DNA of 16,480 bases from assembly GCA_013290085.1 (NCBI GenBank), contig JABCYS010000008.1:1-16480 (forward strand). Direction: 5' to 3'. A program made the translations under genes and the position numbers. Every line of letters begins with the position of its first letter. Position 1 is the first letter of the stretch. The stretch is from Candidatus Babelota bacterium (GTDB taxonomy: Bacteria; Dependentiae; Babeliae; Babeliales; JABCYS01). Below the pieces are notes generated by a model that was not told where the DNA came from, did no database searches, and worked only from the letters and a program-made list of their open reading frames with translations. Shown in pieces: positions 6,488-15,104 of this stretch.

Positions 6488-7027
6488 ATGATGGAGCGGG
6501 ATATCTTTATTGAACGGTTAACCGATATTCTTTTGCGTAATCACGCTATTACGCGGGAAGAGGCGCGTACCTATCGGGAACAGTTTGAAGGAACCGATCA
6601 CGATAATTTTGATGAATTTCTTGTTGATGAAGGCCTGGTGAGTAAAGAAGACCTTCTCAAAGCCTTGGGCGCCTACTATGAAGTCCCTTCGGTTGATGTG
6701 ACGGGGTACTTCTTTGACCACGACCTGGTCTGCAACTTCCCCAAAGATTTTTTGTTAAGAAATGAAATTATCCCCTTAATGCTCGATGGCGATATTCTTG
6801 TGGTAGCTGCTGCTGATCCCGATGACTCTACCCTTGAACCGAAAATTGGAAAATTTGTTCCCAACGATATTGAATTTCAAGTAAGCCTTGCTCGTGATAT
6901 AGCAGACGCTGTTAAAGAATATTACGATAAATCACCGACAGAAGTTCAAGAAGATGTCGACCTTGATGAAGAACGAAAAGAACGGGAAGAATTTGAGCGC
7001 GATGGCGAGGAAGAAGAGGAATATTGA
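6488..7027 (+). CDS. Stand-alone MshEN (PilB/GspE N-terminal) domain protein
   Basis: A 179-residue cytoplasmic protein that corresponds to the N-terminal domain of type IV pilus or type II secretion ATPases. It shows the family pattern: DEGLVSKEDLLKALGAYYEVPSVD (about 47-70), NFPKDFLLRNEIIPL (83-97), then DGDILVVAAADPDD (100-113) and a final DIADAVKEYY helix (137-146). The end (about 155-179) is a very acidic tail that looks unfolded. In known systems this domain binds the membrane platform or, in MshE, cyclic di-GMP. The ATPase part is not fused to it but encoded by the next gene, 46 bases downstream, so the two probably assemble into one functional ATPase. A G-rich ribosome site (6476-6480) precedes ATG 6488. 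An immediately following ATG at 6491 is an equal alternative start. Confidence 0.82.
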   Translation: MMERDIFIERLTDILLRNHAITREEARTYREQFEGTDHDNFDEFLVDEGLVSKEDLLKALGAYYEVPSVDVTGYFFDHDLVCNFPKDFLLRNEIIPLMLDGDILVVAAADPDDSTLEPKIGKFVPNDIEFQVSLARDIADAVKEYYDKSPTEVQEDVDLDEERKEREEFERDGEEEEEY

Positions 7028-7073
7028 GTCAGGTTAGGCACAATCTTTAATTTCTTGCTGCGGAGGCTCACTC

Positions 7074-8258
7074 TTGAATCTTGATCATTTAAAAACTATT
7101 GAATCTCAAGGCGATGTTGTTCAGTTACTTGATGGCCTTATCTACGCTGCTATCGAACGCAATTCCTCTGACATCCACTTTGAATCAATTGAAAAAGGAT
7201 TACGTGTTCGTTACCGGATTGATGGTGTTTTATATGATCAACTTACTATAAATAAAAGTCTTACCTTGCAAATCTTGTCACGGGTAAAAGTTTTGGCCCA
7301 TCTTAACATTGCTGAAAAACGAGTTCCTCAAGACGGTAAATTTTGCTTTGCGTTCAAATCACGGTCTATAGATCTTCGAATTTCAACCTTTCCCAATATC
7401 CATGGCGAAAAAATTGTTATTAGAATCCTCGATCGCTCCCACAATAAAATTGATTTAGACCTTCTAGGCTTTGATGTTTCTATGCTTGCGCAATTTCACA
7501 AACTCATTAACAGAGCACAAGGATTTTTTTTAGTAACCGGACCTACCGGATCAGGCAAAACAACGACACTCTATGCCGCACTTGCAGAGATAGCATCCGT
7601 AGAAAAAAATATTGTGACACTCGAAGATCCCGTGGAATATAATCTTGAAGGTATCACGCAAGGGCAAATTCATCCGGAAGCAGGATTTACCTTTGAAAAA
7701 GGCATACGCGCTATCCTGCGCCAAGATCCTGACATTGTTATGGTGGGTGAAATTAGAGACGAACAAACAGCACATATTGCCATCGAAGCTGCCTTAACAG
7801 GACATCTGGTTATGAGCACTTTGCATACGAATGATGCAGTAAGTGCCGTTATGCGTCTTATGGATATGGGGATAGAGCCTTTTTTAATTAATGCAGCATT
7901 AACTGGTGTCCTTGCCCAGCGCCTGGCGAGAAAAATTTGTACTTCATGTCGTACAGAGGTTAAGCCATCGATCCAAGAACGTATTCTTCTCGATCGTTTG
8001 GATATAATCACCGATACCGTTTTTAGAGGACGAGGATGTTCGAATTGTTTTAATTTGGGATACAAAGGCCGTGTTGGGATCTTTGAACTTCTGGTGGTAG
8101 AAAATGATTTGCGTGCATTGATCGTCAAGCAACCAGTCTTTGAGGCGATGTACCAACAAGCATTAAAGGACGGCATGAAGACACTCGCGATTGATGGTGC
8201 TCAAAAAGTTAAAGAGGGCATTGTTTCATTGCAGGAGTTGGCCCGACTTGTTCTTTGA
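7074..8258 (+). CDS. PilB/GspE-type secretion ATPase, without N-terminal domain
   Basis: A 394-residue hexameric ATPase of the type IV pilus or type II secretion class; it powers pilin or pseudopilin assembly at the inner membrane. The N-terminal linker domain carries SSDIHFE and RYRIDGVLYD (about 31-54). Walker A is GPTGSGKT (156-163). The Asp box is VTLEDPVEYN (181-190), Walker B DPDIVMVGEIRD (218-229) and the His box GHLVMSTLHTNDA (243-255). A tetracysteine zinc site is intact: Cys289/Cys292 and Cys322/Cys325. The start is TTG 7074, supported by GGAGG (7062-7066) at 7 bases; there is no ATG nearby. The usual N-terminal MshEN domain is missing and is encoded by the preceding gene. The last 50 bases overlap the 3' end of the convergent LRR gene. 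Whether it serves pili or secretion cannot be told here, as no pilin, PilC or secretin gene is in view. Confidence 0.93.
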   Translation: MNLDHLKTIESQGDVVQLLDGLIYAAIERNSSDIHFESIEKGLRVRYRIDGVLYDQLTINKSLTLQILSRVKVLAHLNIAEKRVPQDGKFCFAFKSRSIDLRISTFPNIHGEKIVIRILDRSHNKIDLDLLGFDVSMLAQFHKLINRAQGFFLVTGPTGSGKTTTLYAALAEIASVEKNIVTLEDPVEYNLEGITQGQIHPEAGFTFEKGIRAILRQDPDIVMVGEIRDEQTAHIAIEAALTGHLVMSTLHTNDAVSAVMRLMDMGIEPFLINAALTGVLAQRLARKICTSCRTEVKPSIQERILLDRLDIITDTVFRGRGCSNCFNLGYKGRVGIFELLVVENDLRALIVKQPVFEAMYQQALKDGMKTLAIDGAQKVKEGIVSLQELARLVL

Positions 8259-10980
8259 CTGCCTGATTTTTGGCGACTCTCAGATTCTTTTTTGATGCTT
8301 GAGCATGGGTAATATCATATTTCGGACCCATTCTTTGTTTTTTCTTCAAAATCTCTTTCAAAGGTTCTTTTTTCTCCGGGGTAAAGCTTTCTTCTGATGG
8401 CGCGTATTTTTTTAAATATTCTAGGACAACATCAGCATAATTTGGGTTAATTGCTTTTAGTTTGGGATGCTTATAATTCTCTGAACTCAGCCAGCCATAT
8501 GCTTTACCGTTGCAGGTAAAACAAACAATATTATTTCCTGATGAAGGATTTTGAAAGCCTAAAGACGTTAGGGCATCTTCTTTCATTCCTGTACGATGTA
8601 TGCAGAGAACATTGGATAATGTAGCAGGCTTGTCTATATGTTCTTTTTCAAAATCATTTTTTGCCAAAAGCGTTTTAATAAAAAATGCTTTTTCATTGGG
8701 GATATCAGGATAGCTAAAAAAGGATTGCAATATGCTACCTGCTTCGTAACTTTCTGCAGAAATTTCTGCAAATGTGTGGCATGCGTCCCCCGGAATCATT
8801 GAAACTGGAATAGGTGGTTTATTAGAGCTAGGAGATTTTGAATACTCCAGAGTAAAAGGAATATCTGGTGCATATAAAAGAATTAATTTCTGGTCCTGTA
8901 AGGGGAGAGATTTTTCTCTTGTTGCTGCCAAGACTTTTCCAATTGAAAGAGCAACATCCTTTATATTTGGCACATTAAACCATTCAGTGCCGGGAAATTT
9001 AATAAGAGGAGCATTCTCTTTTGGAAAATTTCGAGAGCCAAAAAGAGTAGCAAGGGCCTCCCCCCAATCTATGGTCTCATTTCCTCCTTTTTCACAGATT
9101 TCAAAAAATTTTGTGATATTTGTATTACCGACAAGGCTCATGGGGACGAATGCCGCACTTTCTGAGATTCCTGCTGTGGCTATAACAAATGGATGCTTCT
9201 CGGCAAAATTTGTTTGTGCATCGCTATTATAAGTCTTGGAGAGATTTGAACCTGCAGAAAAACAGGAGAGATATGCAAAAACAGAGACTGGTAGTTTTTC
9301 AGAAAAATAGGTCAACAGTTTTTTAAATTCTGGTATCGTCATTTCAGCTGTCATAGCTTCTCCATGTATACTTTCTGCCGCGCCATGCCCAGAAAGATAG
9401 ATGGCCCAATGTTGATCATCGCTGGCAGGGAGCGTAAATAGAGAAGCGAAGTCTGTTAATAATTTTGTGCCAAGATTTGAAGGTTCTCCAATACCAGGAG
9501 GAGAAAATCCTTCTTTTAAAGTACTTGCATATCTGTCGGTAGTGTCTATCTTCAATCCTAATTTTTCCCCCATTGTTTCTTGATACTTTTTTGGTATCAG
9601 AAGTACAAAATCCTTCGATGTTGTGCCGTATACCCACTCATCCTGTATAAAATTCATCTTAGATGCCTGCAGCGCTATGCGAACCCAGTCCTCAAGAAAA
9701 GGCTCGTCCCTCGAGTCAATAGTGGCCGAAGGATTACGTTCTTTTAATAAATCGATGTATCTTATATAAGGCCCCACCAGAAGCATTTTCCGTAGCACAC
9801 TATACTTTGCATCAAGATCTTCCTTGCTCAATTTTTGCACGTCATCGACTAATTGTCTTCCCCATACAAATCTCTCCCAAAGAGCGCTCGTCATTAGGAT
9901 TGGACATGTCTTCTGGGTAATCAAATTCAACACCTGGGGGGTTATGGCTTGAGACTCCTTTCTTGCCTGGCCTTCATATACATCAAGCAATATAGCCAAT
10001 CGATTTGTTGAGAATCGTCCGATTGTGACGAACCGACCAGGTTCGCCGGACAGAATTGGCTGCCCTCGTTGAGTGCCTAGCACTAATCCATTTCCTTTGA
10101 AATAGCCCTTAATCTTAATTATTTCCTTTCTGGAAAGTTTGTTATCGGAAAGAACAAGATCTTTAAGGTTGGTAAGCTGGCTGATGCTTTTTGGCAACTG
10201 ACTGATCTCGTTGCCGTAAAGATCGAGAATGGTGAGCTTGTTAAGCTCCGAGATCTCTTCTGGCAAGGTGGTGAGTTTGTTGTCGCTAAGATAGAGCTCC
10301 TTCAGATTGGCAAGCTTCAAGATACCCTCTGGCAATGTGGTGAATTTGTTGTCACCAAGATAGAGCTGCTTCAGATCGGCAAGCTGGTCGATGCTTTTTG
10401 GCAACGCACTTAATTTATTGTTGTTAAGTGTGAGTTGTTCGAGTTTTGTAAGCTTCGAAATACTGTCTGGCAATTTTATGAGTTCGTTGTGGTTAAGATT
10501 GAGTGTGTTCAGATCGGCAAGCTGGCCGATGCTTTCTGGCAAGGCACTTAATTCGTTGTAGTTAAGGGCGAGATATGTAAGCTTGGCAAGGGTGCCAATC
10601 TCTTTTGGCAATGCTATAAGCTCATTGGCGGAAAGATCAAGTTCTTCAAGTTGTGTAAGCTTCGAAATACCTTTTGGCAATGTGATGAGTCTGTTGGTGC
10701 TAAGATAGAGCTTTTTAAGATTGGTAAGCGTCCAGATACTGTCTGGCAATCTGCTCAGTTGGTTGCGGCTAAGATTGAGGATTTGAAGATCTTTAATGCC
10801 CGTAATGGTCAGAAGCCCCTCTAAACTGTCAAGCTCTAAGCCTGATAGATTCAGAGTAGATTTACCATTAGTTGCTGTTATTTGTTGATCTGAATAGGAC
10901 AATTGCGCTACCGAACCCGCTCGTAATTCCCCATACACTACTGCTATCAAGCCCATAAGTACTATTCTTTGCATCTTCAT
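8209..10980 (-). CDS. Exported leucine-rich-repeat / caspase-like (clan CD) fusion protein
   Basis: A 923-residue protein. A signal peptide covers residues 1-21, with likely cleavage after LRA. Ten LRRs of 23 residues span about 65-294, of the LxxLxLSxNxLxxLP type, the last one degenerate. The C-terminal half is homologous to the tandem proteins at 1747-5431: EWVYG (448-452), LLIPKKY (460-466), LGLK (474-477), then His532 in IYLSGHG and Cys573 in FAYLSCFSAG, followed by the strand VIATAGISESA (599-609) and GTEWFNV (664-670). This is the best match of the three to a clan CD catalytic core. A basic tail ends the protein. The frame is open for 80 more codons upstream, but ATG 10978-10980 is chosen because of AGGAAG (10985-10990) and the signal peptide. 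The LRR domain would bind a partner or substrate. An exported effector is the natural inference, unproven. Confidence 0.82.
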   Translation of the reverse strand: MKMQRIVLMGLIAVVYGELRAGSVAQLSYSDQQITATNGKSTLNLSGLELDSLEGLLTITGIKDLQILNLSRNQLSRLPDSIWTLTNLKKLYLSTNRLITLPKGISKLTQLEELDLSANELIALPKEIGTLAKLTYLALNYNELSALPESIGQLADLNTLNLNHNELIKLPDSISKLTKLEQLTLNNNKLSALPKSIDQLADLKQLYLGDNKFTTLPEGILKLANLKELYLSDNKLTTLPEEISELNKLTILDLYGNEISQLPKSISQLTNLKDLVLSDNKLSRKEIIKIKGYFKGNGLVLGTQRGQPILSGEPGRFVTIGRFSTNRLAILLDVYEGQARKESQAITPQVLNLITQKTCPILMTSALWERFVWGRQLVDDVQKLSKEDLDAKYSVLRKMLLVGPYIRYIDLLKERNPSATIDSRDEPFLEDWVRIALQASKMNFIQDEWVYGTTSKDFVLLIPKKYQETMGEKLGLKIDTTDRYASTLKEGFSPPGIGEPSNLGTKLLTDFASLFTLPASDDQHWAIYLSGHGAAESIHGEAMTAEMTIPEFKKLLTYFSEKLPVSVFAYLSCFSAGSNLSKTYNSDAQTNFAEKHPFVIATAGISESAAFVPMSLVGNTNITKFFEICEKGGNETIDWGEALATLFGSRNFPKENAPLIKFPGTEWFNVPNIKDVALSIGKVLAATREKSLPLQDQKLILLYAPDIPFTLEYSKSPSSNKPPIPVSMIPGDACHTFAEISAESYEAGSILQSFFSYPDIPNEKAFFIKTLLAKNDFEKEHIDKPATLSNVLCIHRTGMKEDALTSLGFQNPSSGNNIVCFTCNGKAYGWLSSENYKHPKLKAINPNYADVVLEYLKKYAPSEESFTPEKKEPLKEILKKKQRMGPKYDITHAQASKKNLRVAKNQAVKEQVGPTPAMKQCPL
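10099..10788 (-). repeat. Ten tandem LRR-coding units of 69 bp
   Basis: Ten in-frame 69-base units each encode one 23-residue leucine-rich repeat. Units share words such as TTTGGCAA, CTGGCAA and AGATAGAG on the plus strand. The first nine fit the repeat pattern in full; the tenth lacks the LPxxI end. The similarity between units suggests growth by unequal recombination. Confidence 0.9.
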
Positions 10981-11101
10981 AGTTCTTCCTTTTCGGTTCA
11001 AACTCTTTGTATCACAATGAGCTAAGGCGGTTTTTTTGCAGTCAAGGAAAGCGTTCAGGACACGCTTCATTGTCGTATGCTTTCCCGCTTCTTGTTGTAA
11101 A

Positions 11102-12073
11102 TTAGGCAAAAAGAACGTCGTGGATGCCTTTTGATAAAAGCTGGAACCGTAACCCTTGGTGGGTTGCCGCAAAAATTGGTTCTTTAATGCCAACAACGGC
11201 CCTGAAAAGTTCAGTATCAATGATCACTAATTTATTGGTGCCTTTTTCAACTTTGAAATTCAACATGTTTGGATCAATGTGATAATCAAGTCGTTGACAG
11301 AGTGCATAAATGCGTTTTTGATATTTAGTGAGCTTGGCAGATTCTTTTACGCCCACAATCTCATCAGCAATGATAGCATATACTTCGGGCAGCGTTATTT
11401 TCGGGACATTACTTTTGAAATTTTTCCCTGTTACTTCAAACCAGTGTTGCTGTTGTGGTAACCAGAACCATTTCCGTGGAAAATCTAAGATAACCGGCGG
11501 GTTGGATAGAGTAGCCATAGATAGTTGGGTATGTTCAAGATTTTTAATTCTGGTGAAGCCAGAAAGGTACCTGCTCAGACCACCGGTCATTTTTGCCATG
11601 ATGCCATGGCGAATATTCTTGTCACTTGGGTTAGCAAAACTTCTTGGATTATCTATGAAAAGTTTAAGCACAAACGGGTAGTCTCTATATTTTAAAATAA
11701 TCGTGCCAACAAATCGTTTGCTGCAAAAATCTCTGCGCTTGAGTACCTTAAAGTGAGTTAAATTTTTTTTACCTGACCGCAACTCATCAATAGCTGTTTC
11801 TGCTAACTGGGAAAGAATGGTGCTATCAACGACAGTTGAAGGATCATTACGAAAGGTGATTTGCCCTTGCGGCAAAAGATGGGCATCAAAATGGCTCTTA
11901 TCATAGGATTGGAAAATAGGCTCTTCTTGAAGATAGGTCGCCTTGAGTTGATATGTTTTCTCCCCATCAACCCACCGGGTGGCAATTTCCGGCTTTGGTG
12001 GCCGTGGTGTTTTTTGCCCGTACAGTGGGGTCAAAATGAGGGTCGCTAATAATAATTTATTACTTTTTCTCAT
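11102..12073 (-). CDS. Exported protein with protein-kinase-like motifs
   Basis: A 323-residue protein with a signal peptide (MRKSNKLLLATLILTPLYG) followed by a Pro/Lys-rich segment. I see motifs in the order expected for a kinase-like fold: GTIILKYRDYPFVLKLF (123-139) resembles the second and third strands with Lys137 at the VAIK position; HIDPNMLN (265-272) fits the catalytic-loop pattern HxDxxxxN; LVIIDTE (282-288) fits the metal-binding DFG position with Asp286. Sequence outside the motifs is not recognisable. If a kinase, its export is notable, since ATP would be expected only in a host compartment. The frame is open 44 codons further upstream. ATG 12073 is chosen because AGGGA (12081-12085) lies 7 bases before it and the signal peptide then starts the protein. 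The LRR gene follows after 121 bases on the same strand. The kinase assignment is tentative. Confidence 0.5.
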   Translation of the reverse strand: MRKSNKLLLATLILTPLYGQKTPRPPKPEIATRWVDGEKTYQLKATYLQEEPIFQSYDKSHFDAHLLPQGQITFRNDPSTVVDSTILSQLAETAIDELRSGKKNLTHFKVLKRRDFCSKRFVGTIILKYRDYPFVLKLFIDNPRSFANPSDKNIRHGIMAKMTGGLSRYLSGFTRIKNLEHTQLSMATLSNPPVILDFPRKWFWLPQQQHWFEVTGKNFKSNVPKITLPEVYAIIADEIVGVKESAKLTKYQKRIYALCQRLDYHIDPNMLNFKVEKGTNKLVIIDTELFRAVVGIKEPIFAATHQGLRFQLLSKGIHDVLFA

Positions 12074-12146
12074 CACCATCTCCCTGAGATCAAACCCTTT
12101 TTTTATACCTTGATTACTCCTACTTCGTAGGTAGCGGGATTTCTCC

Positions 12147-12155
12147 ATGATACCA
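12147..12155 (-). promoter_or_regulatory. Possible extended -10 promoter for the kinase-like gene
   Basis: On the minus strand TGGTATCAT is a TG-extended -10 (TATCAT) about 75 bases before the start codon. TTGACG lies upstream but the spacing of 23 bases is too long for a standard -35. A small hairpin, CCTAC-TTC-GTAGG (12119-12131), falls in the predicted leader. Confidence 0.3.
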
Positions 12156-12199
12156 TAAAAAACTCTTCGGTTTTTCGTCAAGAAAATTGTACCAATTTT

Positions 12200-12227
12200 T
12201 TGCATATTGCCTTGCTTCTGCTACAGT
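12200..12227 (+). promoter_or_regulatory. Possible promoter for the suf operon
   Basis: TTGCAT (12200-12205) and TACAGT (12222-12227) are separated by 16 bases, with TG at the extended -10 position (TGCTACAGT). Both boxes are partial matches. The leader would be about 40 bases. No IscR- or Fur-like operator is evident by eye. Confidence 0.4.
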
Positions 12228-12273
12228 AGGGAAGCCAATAAAAATTCACTTTTCAAATATTATTTAATTTCTC

Positions 12274-13011
12274 ATGCTAAAAATTGACCGCCTGTCCGTT
12301 TCTGTCTTTGATTCGTACATTATAAAAAACCTTACCTTGCACGTACCGCCACAGTCATTACACGTTTTAATGGGCCCCAACGGTTCTGGGAAAAGTACAC
12401 TTTCCTATGCATTAGCCGGACACCCTCGGTACACCATGCAAGCGCAAGAGCTTCTTTTCTTGGACCAAGACTTTGTATCTCTTTCCCCCGACAAAAGAGC
12501 ACAGCGTGGATTTTTTCTTGCGGTACAAAACCCGCCAGAAATTCCCGGCGTTAATGTTTTCCAGTTTTTAAAGGAGGCGCATGCGGCCTGTACGGGAAAA
12601 AATAGTGAGGTTAAAAAGTTTCAAGAAGAGGTTGAGTCGTACCTAAAACTGTTGCGGTTGGACCCATCCTTTTTACAGCGCTCCTTGTATGAAAATTTTT
12701 CTGGCGGAGAAAAAAAGCGGCTTGAGTTATTACAACTTTTAGTGCTCAAGCCTAAATTTGCTCTTCTTGATGAGATTGATTCTGGTTTAGATATTGATGC
12801 GCTTGCAATCGTGTCTTGCGCAGTTGCCTTATTCCGACATGAAAATCCGCAATCCTCTCTTTTGGTGATTACACATAACCCACAGGTTGCACGCTTATTA
12901 AAGCCAGATCGTGTCCATATTTTATATCAAGGCTCCTTAGCCTGTTCAGGTGGTGCCGATCTTATCGATGATCTAGAATTAAAGGGGTACGATGAACTCA
13001 TACGTCGTTAA
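12274..13011 (+). CDS. sufC: Fe-S cluster assembly ATPase SufC
   Basis: A 245-residue ABC-type ATPase that drives the SufBCD scaffold on which iron-sulfur clusters are built in the cytoplasm. Walker A is GPNGSGKST (34-42). The SufC-typical Q-loop is [12 protein letters not shown] (82-93). The ABC signature is FSGGEKKR (142-149), Walker [13 protein letters not shown] (162-173) and the H-loop His201. The sequence around [12 protein letters not shown] is diagnostic for SufC rather than a transporter ATPase. ATG 12274 fits the family start, although no clear ribosome site precedes it. The 3' end overlaps the start of sufB by 20 bases, so translation is likely coupled. Confidence 0.96.
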   Translation: MLKIDRLSVSVFDSYIIKNLTLHVPPQSLHVLMGPNGSGKSTLSYALAGHPRYTMQAQELLFLDQDFVSLSPDKRAQRGFFLAVQNPPEIPGVNVFQFLKEAHAACTGKNSEVKKFQEEVESYLKLLRLDPSFLQRSLYENFSGGEKKRLELLQLLVLKPKFALLDEIDSGLDIDALAIVSCAVALFRHENPQSSLLVITHNPQVARLLKPDRVHILYQGSLACSGGADLIDDLELKGYDELIRR

Positions 13012-14338
13012 AACACCCAAAGGGTTAAACAGTGCTATCGTTACCCAGATTTCAGAACAAAAAAATGAGCCGGGGTGGATGACTGATTTTCGTTTGCGTG
13101 CTTTGGAAATTTTTGAAAAAAAGCCCATGCCGACCTGGGGGGCTGACCTGAGCGAGTTGAACATTCACGATCTGCATTATTACCTCAAACCAATCGAAAA
13201 ACTAGAACGTTCGTGGGAAAATGTTCCCGATTCTATAAAAACAACATTTGAACGGTTAGGCATACCGCAGGCCGAGCGTTCGTATTTGGCTGGCGTGGGC
13301 GCACAATATGAATCTGAAGTGGTCTATAAAAGTCTTAAATCATTCTGGGCACAAAAAGGTGTTCTTTTTTTAGACACGAGCAGCGGGCTACGAGAATATC
13401 CCGAACTATTTAAAAAATATTTTTCAACCGTTATCCCGCCCCATGACAATAAATTTGCTGCATTAAACTCGGCGGTGTGGAGTGGCGGTAGTTTTGTCTA
13501 CGTTCCTGCTAGTGTTCAGATTGATATGCCGTTGCAAGCCTACTTTAGAATTAATGCGGTAAGCATGGGACAATTTGAACGTACACTGATCATTGCCGAA
13601 CCAGGAAGCTCCGTCCATTACGTTGAAGGATGCAGCGCCCCTGTGTACGCGAGCAATTCACTGCATAGTGCTGTTGTCGAATTAATTGCGCATGAAAATT
13701 CCAAGATTAAATATACGACTATCCAAAATTGGTCGACCAACGTGTATAACTTAGTAACCAAAAGAGCTTTGGCATACCGCAATGCGACTGTTTCATGGAT
13801 AGATGGAAACTTTGGGAGCAAGGTGACCATGAAATATCCGGCGGTGATTCTCAAAGAGCCGGGAGCAAAAGCAGAGATCATGTCGATTGCCGTTGCCGGC
13901 AAAGGGCAACACCAAGATGCGGGCGCTAAGGTTATACATCTTGCGCCCAACACCAGTTCCACCATTGTTGCAAAATCAATCAGTAAAGAAGGGGGACGTT
14001 CAAGCTATCGTGGGTTGCTCAAGGTTGCCAAGGGAGCACAAAAAGTTCATGCGCGGGTGCAGTGTGATGCGCTTATGATGGATAGTCATTCACGTTCTGA
14101 TACCTACCCTACCGTTGAAAGTGCAGAAAATGCAGTCGACCTTGGTCATGAGGCAAGTGTCAGTAAACTGGATGATGAACATCTTTTTTATGCCATGAGC
14201 CGCGGGTTAAATGGAGCACAGGCCCGTGCCATGATAGTTAACGGTTTTATTGAACCATTTGTGAATCAATTACCGATGGAGTATGCGGTGGAAATTAATC
14301 GTTTGATTACTATGGAAATGGAGGGGTCCATTGGTTAA
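12992..14338 (+). CDS. sufB: Fe-S cluster assembly scaffold SufB
   Basis: A 448-residue SufB, close to the usual family length. SufB pairs with SufD and SufC and accepts sulfur for cluster assembly. Typical parts are seen in order: the N-terminal region with RLRALEIF and WGADLSEL, the middle with [12 protein letters not shown] (161-172), and YVEGCSAP (210-217). The C-terminal beta-helix contains [18 protein letters not shown] (332-341), the conserved QCDALMMD with Cys358, and then [15 protein letters not shown] (386-400). ATG 12992 lies inside the end of sufC and is preceded by AAAGGGG, a good ribosome site. The stop overlaps the start of sufD by 8 bases. Confidence 0.97.
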   Translation: MNSYVVKTPKGLNSAIVTQISEQKNEPGWMTDFRLRALEIFEKKPMPTWGADLSELNIHDLHYYLKPIEKLERSWENVPDSIKTTFERLGIPQAERSYLAGVGAQYESEVVYKSLKSFWAQKGVLFLDTSSGLREYPELFKKYFSTVIPPHDNKFAALNSAVWSGGSFVYVPASVQIDMPLQAYFRINAVSMGQFERTLIIAEPGSSVHYVEGCSAPVYASNSLHSAVVELIAHENSKIKYTTIQNWSTNVYNLVTKRALAYRNATVSWIDGNFGSKVTMKYPAVILKEPGAKAEIMSIAVAGKGQHQDAGAKVIHLAPNTSSTIVAKSISKEGGRSSYRGLLKVAKGAQKVHARVQCDALMMDSHSRSDTYPTVESAENAVDLGHEASVSKLDDEHLFYAMSRGLNGAQARAMIVNGFIEPFVNQLPMEYAVEINRLITMEMEGSIG

Positions 14339-15104
14339 CGATGTTTTTCCTTTCCAAGACAGTGCAAAGATTAATGATCCCCACAATAATCAGCTGATTG
14401 TAGAAAAAGGACAAAAACTTTTTGTCATCGACGAACAATCATCCTCGCACCAAGCAACAGAAGTTATTGTTCATGATTATGCGCACCTTACATTAGTGTA
14501 CGATCAAAAAAGTGAAGCGACCTGTCTAGAAAGTAACTATCGCTTTGAACTTGGCGCTCAAGCAAAAGTTACTCTTTTTATTTTGTTACCAACGAGTGAG
14601 CAATGTACCTTTAAAGCAGATATTGCTTTGCAAAAGTCGGGAGCAGAGGTTGATGTGTATGGACTTTATGTTGTTAAGGGTCAACAGAAAGTTGAACTTT
14701 TAATACAGCAGCGACACCTTGCCCCAAATACCAGAAGTAATGTGGTGATAAAAGGAATCCTGTTGGATGAATCAAAAACGAGTTTTAATGGGACAATCGC
14801 TATTGCGCCCCTGGCGCACAATTCGAATGCGGTTCTTCAAAATAAAAATCTTGTGCTCAGCCAAGCAGCACGAGCAGTGAGCAAGCCATGCTTAGAAGTG
14901 CTGGCTGATGCGGTACAATGCAAGCATGGTACGGCAATCGGATCTCTCGATGAAGAGCACCTTTTTTACTTGCATGCACGAGGTTTTTCTGAAAAAAATG
15001 CGCAAAAAATTTTACTGCATGCTTTTGTGCAGGATGTTTTAGCGCATATTCCTGATCAAGCTATCAAAGCATATTGGCAAAAAAGAGTGAGTTCTTGTTT
15101 TTAA
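14331..15104 (+). CDS. sufD: Fe-S cluster assembly protein SufD (short form)
   Basis: A 257-residue SufD, well short of the roughly 400-430 residues of well-known SufD proteins. The missing part is at the N-terminus. The conserved beta-helix core is present: [15 protein letters not shown] (128-142), KTSFNGTI (149-156), QNKNLVLS, and the end [18 protein letters not shown] (197-214) with His199. It would form the SufBCD complex with the two upstream genes. The start is TTG 14331, inside the end of sufB, with a perfect GGAGG (14320-14324) at 6 bases; TTG is therefore the likely initiation codon. No strong terminator follows, so reading into the next genes is possible. Confidence 0.93.
   Translation: MVNDVFPFQDSAKINDPHNNQLIVEKGQKLFVIDEQSSSHQATEVIVHDYAHLTLVYDQKSEATCLESNYRFELGAQAKVTLFILLPTSEQCTFKADIALQKSGAEVDVYGLYVVKGQQKVELLIQQRHLAPNTRSNVVIKGILLDESKTSFNGTIAIAPLAHNSNAVLQNKNLVLSQAARAVSKPCLEVLADAVQCKHGTAIGSLDEEHLFYLHARGFSEKNAQKILLHAFVQDVLAHIPDQAIKAYWQKRVSSCF

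Noticed and set aside
7551..8176. Long minus-strand open frames inside the ATPase gene
   Set aside because: They are antisense to strongly conserved ATPase motifs and have no ribosome sites.
10099..10788. A CRISPR-like or satellite array suggested by regular repeated words
   Set aside because: The 69-base units are in frame and encode leucine-rich repeats, with no spacer structure and no cas genes.
10981..11220. An 80-codon upstream extension of the LRR-protease reading frame
   Set aside because: It would bury the signal peptide, overlap the 3' end of the kinase-like gene, and has no ribosome site. The ATG at 10980 has AGGAAG and a clear signal peptide.
12074..12205. A 44-codon upstream extension of the kinase-like gene
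   Set aside because: It would put an Arg/Lys-rich leader before an obvious signal peptide. AGGGA at 7 bases from ATG 12073 supports the shorter form.
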